Source of the DNA: Hemibagrus wyckioides
Lineage: Eukaryota; Chordata; Actinopteri; Siluriformes; Bagridae
Reading direction: 5' to 3'
DNA length: 64,000 bases
Assembly (NCBI RefSeq): GCF_019097595.1
Contig: NC_080719.1
Span: forward strand, 11,761,001 to 11,825,000
Numbering within the stretch: position 1 is the stretch's first letter; each line of letters opens with the position of its first letter. Under the pieces are notes generated by a model that saw only the letters and a list, made by a program, of their open reading frames with translations, made no database searches and had not been told where the DNA came from. Below are positions 58,501-64,000 of this stretch, piece by piece. The position numbers and the translations under genes are program-made.

Positions 58501-61500
58501 TAGGCTCTGTAGTAAATGATTGCGGAGATGAAGTTTCATTTGTAGCTGATGTTTCTGTAGTAGCTGTAGACGTGGATGTTGGCTCTGTAGAAAATGAAAA
58601 AGGAGATGTTGTTTCATTTGTAGTTGATGTTTGTGTAGTAGCTGTAGACGTGGATGTAGGCTCTGTAGACAATGAAGGCAGAGATGATGTTTCATTTGTA
58701 GTTGATGTTTGTGTCATAATTGTAGACGTGGATGTTGGCTCTGTAGAAAATGAAAAAGGAGATGATGTTTCATTTGTAGTTGATGTTTGTGTAGTAGCTG
58801 TAGGCGTGGATGTTGGCTCTGTAGAAAATGAAAAAGGAGATGTTGTTTCATTTGTAGTTGATGTTTGTGTAGTAGCTGTAGACGTGGATGTAGGCTCTGT
58901 AGACAATGAAGGCAGAGATAATGTTTCATTTGTAGTTGATGTTTGTGTCATAATTGTAGACGTGGATGTTGGCTCTGTAGAAAATGAAAAAGGAGATGAT
59001 GTTTCATTTGTAGTTGATGTTTGTGTTGTATCTGTAGGCGTGGATGTTGGCTCTGTAGAAAATGAAAAAGGAGATGTTGTTTCATTTGTAGTTGATGTTT
59101 GTGTAGTAGCTGTAGGCGTGGATGTTGGCTCTGAAGGCGGTGAAGGAGGAGATGATGTTTCATTTGTAGCTGATGTTTCTGTAGTAGCTGTAGACGTGGA
59201 TGTAGGCTCTGTAGTAAATGAAGGCAGAGATGATGTTTCATTTGTAGCTGATGTTTCTGTTGTAGCTGTAGACGTGGATGTAGGCTCTCTAGTAAATGAA
59301 GGCGGAGATGATGTTTCATTTGTAGCTGATGTTTCTGTAGTAGCTGTAGACGTGGATGTTGGCTCTGTAGACAATGAAGGCAGAGATGATGTTTCATTTG
59401 TAGTTGATGTTTGTGTCATAATTGTAGACGTGGATGTTGGCTCTGTAGTAAATGAAGGCGGAGATGATGTTTCATTTGTAGTTGATGTTTGTGTTGTATC
59501 TGTAGGCGTGGATGTTGGCTCTGTAGAAAATGAAGGCGGAGATGATGTTTCATTTGTAGTTGATGTTTGTGTAGTAGCTGTAGACGTGGATGTTGGCTCT
59601 GTAGAAAATGAAGAAGGAGATGATGTTTCATTTGTAGTTGATGTTTGTGTTGTAGCTGTAGACGTGGATGTTGGCTCTGTAGTAAATGAAAAAGGAGATG
59701 ATGTTTCATTTGTAGTTGATGTTTGTGTAGTAGCTGTAGACGTGGATGTTGGCTCTGTAGTAAATGAAGAAGGAGATGATGTTTCATTTGTAGTTGATGT
59801 TTGTGTTGTATCTGTAGGCGTGGATGTTGGCTCTGTAGTAAATGAAAAAGGAGATGATGTTTCATTTGTAGTTGATGTTTGTGTAGTAGCTGTAGGCGTG
59901 GATGTTGGCTCTGTAGGCGATGAAGGAGGAGATAATGTTTCATTTGTAGTTGATGTTTGTGTTGTATCTGTAGGCATGGATGTTGGCTCTGTAGAAAATG
60001 AAGAAGGAGATGATGTTTCATTTGTAGTTGATGTTTGTGTTGTATCTGTAGGCGTGGATGTTGGCTCTGTAGACAATGAAGGCAGAGATGATGTTTCATT
60101 TGTAGTTGATGTTTGTGTACTAGCTGTAGGTGTGGATGTTGGCTCTGTAGGCGATGAAGGAGGAGATGATGTTTCATTTGTGGTTGATGTTTGTGTCATA
60201 ATTGTAGACGTGGATGTAGGCTCTGTAGAAAATGAAAAAGGAGATGATATTTCATTTGTAGTTGATGTTTGTGTTGTATCTGTAGGCGTGGATGTAGGCT
60301 CTGTAGTAAATGAAAAAGGAGATGATGTTTCATTTGTAGCTGATGTTTGTGTAGTAGCTGTAGACGTGGATGTTGGCTCTGTAGAAAATGAAGGCGGAGA
60401 TGATGTTTCATTTGTAGCTGATGTTTGTGTCATAATTGTAGACGTGGATGTTGGCTCTGTAGAAAATGAAAAAGGAGATGATGTTTCATTTGTAGTTGAT
60501 GTTTGTGTAGTAGCTGTAGGCGTGGATGTTGGCTCTGTAGAAAATGAAAAAGGAGATGATGTTTCATTTGTAGTTGATGTTTGTGTAGTAGCTGTAGGCG
60601 TGGATGTTGGCTCTGTAGGCGATGAAGGAGGAGATGATGTTTCATTTGTAGTAGATGTTTGTGTAGTAGCTGCAGACGTGGATGTAGGCTCTGTAGTAAA
60701 TGAAGGCGGAGATGATGTTTCATTTGTAGCTGATGTTTCTGTGGTAGCTGCAGACGTGGATGTAGGCTCTGTAGTAAATGAAGGCGGAGATGATGTTTCA
60801 TTTGTAGCTGATGTTTCTGTAGTAGCTGTAGACGTGGATGTTGGCTCTGTAGACAATGAAGGCAGAGATGATGTTTCATTTGTAGTTGATGTTTGTGTCA
60901 TAATTGTAGACGTGGATGTTGGCTCTGTAGACAATGAAGGCAGAGATGATGTTTCATTTGTAGTTGATGTTTGTGTCATAATTGTAGACGTGGATGTTGG
61001 CTCTGTAGTAAATGAAGGCGGAGATGATGTTTCATTTGTAGCTGATGTTTGTGTAGTAGCTGTAGGCATGGATGTTGGCTCTGTAGACAATGAAGGCAGA
61101 GATGATGTTTCATTTGTAGCTGATGTTTGTGTCATAATTGTAGACGTGGATGTTGGCTCTGTAGAAAATGAAGAAGGAGATGATGTTTCATTTGTAGTTG
61201 ATGTTTGTGTTGTATTTGTAGGCGTGGATGTTGGCTCTGTAGAAAATGAAGAAGGAGATGATGTTTCATTTGTAGTTGATATTTGTGTTGTATCTGTAGG
61301 CGTGGATGTTGGCTCTGTAGAAAATGAAAAAGGAGATGATGTTTCATTTGTAGTTGATGTTTGTGTAGTAGCTGTAGACGTGGATGTTGGCTCTGTAGAC
61401 AATGAAAAAGGAGATGATGTTTCATTTGTAGTTGATGATTGTGTAATAGCTGTAGACGTGGATGTAGGCTCTGTAGACAATGAAGGCAGAGATGATGTTT

Positions 61501-63954
61501 CATTTGTAGCTGATGTTTCTGTAGTAGCTGTAGACGTGGATGTAGGCTCTGTAGTAAATGAAGGCGGAGATGATGTTTCATTTGTAGCTGATGTTTGTGT
61601 AGTAGCTGTAGACGTGGATGTAGGCTCTGTAGTAAATGAAGGCGGAGATGATGTTTCATTTGTAGCTGATGTTTCTGTAGTAGCTGTAGGCGTGGATGTA
61701 GGCTCTGTAGTAAATGAAGGCGGAGATGATGTTTCATTTGTAGCTGATGTTTGTGTAGTAGCTGTAGACGTGTATGTAGGCTCTGTAGTAAATGAAGGCG
61801 GAGATGATGTTTCATTTGTAGCTGATGTTTCTGTAGTAGCTGTAGGCGTGGATGTTGGCTCTGTAGACAATGAAGGCAGAGATGATGTTTCATTTGTAGT
61901 TGATGTTTGTGTCATAATTGTAGACGTGGATGTAGGCTCTGTAGTAAATGAAGGCGGAGATGATGTTTCATTTGTAGCTGATGTTTGTGTAGTAGCTGTA
62001 GACGTGTATGTAGGCTCTGTAGTAAATGAAGGCGGAGATGATGTTTCATTTGTAGCTGATTTTTCTGTAGTAGCTGTAGGCGTGGATGTTGGCTCTGTAG
62101 ACAATGAAGGCAGAGATGATGTTTCATTTGTAGTTGATGTTTGTGTCATAATTGTAGACGTGGATGTAGGCTCTGTAGTAAATGAAGGCGGAGATGATGT
62201 TTCATTTGTAGTTGATGTATGTGTCATAATTGTAGGCGTGGATGTTGGCTCTGTAGTAAATGAAGGCGGAGATGATGTTTCATTTGTAGTTGATGTTTGT
62301 GTTGTATCTGTAGGCGTGGATGTTGGCTCTGTAGACAATGAAGGAGATGATATTTCATTTGTAGTTGATGTTTGTGTTGTATCTGTAGGCGTGGATGTTG
62401 GCTCTGTAGACAATGAAGGCAGAGATGATGTTTCATTTGTAGTTGATGTTTGTGTAGTAGCTGTAGGTGTGGATGTTGGCTCTGTAGGCGATGAAGGAGG
62501 AGATGATGTTTCATTTGTGGTTGATGTTTGTGTCATAATTGTAGACGTGGATGTAGGCTCTGTAGAAAATGAAAAAGGAGATGATGTTTCATTTGTAGTT
62601 GATGTTTGTGTAGTAGCTGTAGGCGTGGATGTAGGCTCTGTAGTAAATGAAGGCGGAGATGATGTTTCATTTGTAGCTGATGTTTGTGTAGTAGCTGTAG
62701 ACGTGGATGTTGGCTCTGTAGAAAATGAAGAAGGAGATGATGTTTCATTTGTAGTTGATGTTTGTGTTGTATCTGTAGGCATGGATGTTGGCTCTGTAGA
62801 AAATGAAAAAGGAGATGATGTTTCATTTGTAGTTGATGATTGTGTAGTAGCTGTAGACGTGGATGTTGGCTCTGTAGACAATGAAGGCAGAGATGATGTT
62901 TCATTTGTAGCTGATGTTTCTGTAGTAGCTGTAGACGTGGATGTAGGCTCTGTAGTAAATGAAGGCGGAGATGATGTTTCATTTGTAGCTGATGTTTCTG
63001 TAGTAGCTGTAGACGTGGATGTAGGCTCTGTAGTAAATGAAGGCGGAGATGATGTTTCATTTGTAGCTGATGTTTCTGTAGTAGCTGTAGGCGTGGATGT
63101 TGGCTCTGTAGTAAATGAAGGCGGAGATGATGTTTCATTTGTAGCTGATGTTTGTGTAGTAGCTGTAGACGTGTATGTAGGCTCTGTAGTAAATGAAGGC
63201 GGAGATGATGTTTCATTTGTAGCTGATGTTTCTGTAGTAGCTGTAGGCGTGGATGTTGGCTCTGTAGACAATGAAGGCAGAGATGATGTTTCATTTGTAG
63301 TTGATGTTTGTGTCATAATTGTAGACGTGGATGTAGGCTCTGTAGTAAATGAAGGCGGAGATGATGTTTCATTTGTAGTTGATGTATGTGTCATAATTGT
63401 AGACGTGGATGTTGGCTCTGTAGTAAATGAAGGCGGAGATGATGTTTCATTTGTAGCTGATGTTTGTGTAGTAGCAATAAGTGTGGATGTTGACTCTGTA
63501 GACAATGTAGACTCAGATGTTTCACATGTAGTTGATGTTTGTGTAGTAGTTGTAGGTGTGGATGTTGGCTCTGGAGAAGTTGAAGGCAGAGATGATGTTT
63601 CTTTTGTAGTTGATGTTTGTGTAGTAGCAATAAGTGTGGACGCTGAATCTGTAGACAATGTAGACTCAGATATTTCATGTGTAGTTGATGTTTGTGTAGT
63701 AGTTGTAGGCACGGATGTTGACTCTGTAGACGATGAAGGAGGAGTTGGTGTTTCAATTATAGCTGATGTTTGTGTAGTAGTTGTAGGCGTGGATGTTGAC
63801 TCTGTAGACGATGAAGGTGGAGTTGGTGTTTCAATTATAGTTGATGTTTGTGTAGTAGCAATAAGTGTGGATGTTGAATCTGTAGACAATGTAGACTCAG
63901 ATGTTTCATACGTAGCCAATGATAAGTTCGAAGACAATGAAGTTCCGTAATATT
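55555..63954 (-). CDS. MLG4 giant repeat exon, mucin-like (gene continues past the right edge)
   Basis: An 8400-base exon (2800 codons), fully open. A strong acceptor (TTTCTTTTCCTTTAG) at 63955-63956 gives phase 1, and the donor ACAA/GTACAT lies at 55554. After a short unique start (EYYGTSLSSNLSLATYETSE) come several diverged units. About 80 units of 26 residues follow (STEPTSTSTATTQTSATNE with SSPPSFT or SSLPSLS), and then, from about 56950 downward, a second subarray of about 29-residue units (TTNSPETTTNTTQSSTSTAI and TTIYPTTNI). Thr, Ser and Pro dominate, Asn-X-Thr sequons are frequent in the second subarray, and there is no Cys in the arrays. The leader exon is not in the window. Role inferred: a large secreted O-glycoprotein. 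Confidence 0.77.
55600..56950 (-). repeat. C-terminal subarray of MLG4
   Basis: About 14 copies of a unit with the order ITTNSPETTTNTTQS, STSTAITTIYPTT, some one or a few codons shorter. It is a distinct repeat family from the 26-residue units next to it. A related but shorter stretch ends the MLG3 array (40280-40680); MLG2 has none. Confidence 0.8.
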
Positions 63955-63956
63955 CT

Positions 63957-64000
63957 AAAGGAAAAGAAATATTTCTCAATGTATCTCATTCTACAATGCT
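63957..64000 (-). other. Start of MLG4 intron 1
   Basis: Pyrimidine-rich tract and intron sequence upstream of the acceptor. The leader exon should lie beyond the right edge. Confidence 0.6.

Overview
The window is vertebrate genomic DNA, almost certainly from a teleost fish, and possibly an otophysan such as a catfish (this last is a guess from the repeat style). The support is the mix of AT-rich introns, Tc1, hAT, L1-like and CR1/L2/Rex1-like elements, a tRNA-type SINE, solo LTRs and many microsatellites. There are no bacterial operons and no CRISPR.

The dominant content is a head-to-tail cluster of four related mucin-like genes, all on the minus strand, called MLG1 to MLG4 here as working labels. 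Each model has a leader exon with a signal peptide, one giant uninterrupted exon of Thr/Ser/Pro-rich tandem repeats, a 77-base exon and a short terminal exon. The last two encode a conserved non-repetitive C-terminal cap of about 51 residues that I do not recognise. Every splice site around the giant exon fits phase 1, and the exon lengths (9345, 6720, 1116 and 8400 bases) are all multiples of three, so each array can expand, shrink or be replaced without breaking the frame. MLG1 uses a 10-residue repeat (TTAETTTTAP type). MLG2, MLG3 and MLG4 use 25-26-residue repeats (STEPTSTPTATTQTSTTNE type). MLG3 has a very short array and has lost its ancestral stop codon.

Layout: 1-3757 holds a two-exon minus-strand gene resembling vertebrate C2orf72, with a 34-base minisatellite beside it. 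3758-7000 holds a truncated L1 and old DNA-transposon debris. 7864-21987 is MLG1, with a solo LTR and a transposase fragment in its first intron. 25605-35649 is MLG2, with two leader exons, the proximal one damaged at its splice donor. 39315-47460 is MLG3, whose first intron carries a 4.2-kb hAT-bounded insertion with an LTR and a decayed LINE nested inside. Its upstream region carries an L1 with a complete Tc1 element (intact transposase) inside it. 54497-63954 is MLG4, whose leader lies beyond the right edge.

The spacers between genes are paralogous (22427-26483, 36297-40262, 51898-55554), so the cluster grew by segmental duplication. Because several copies exist, sites that are empty in one copy show where L1, SINE and hAT insertions landed in another. 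The products are predicted to be secreted, heavily O-glycosylated gel- or coat-type proteins. That role is inferred from composition and signal peptide only. The very long plus-strand reading frames across the arrays are treated as by-products of repeats whose unit length is a multiple of three.
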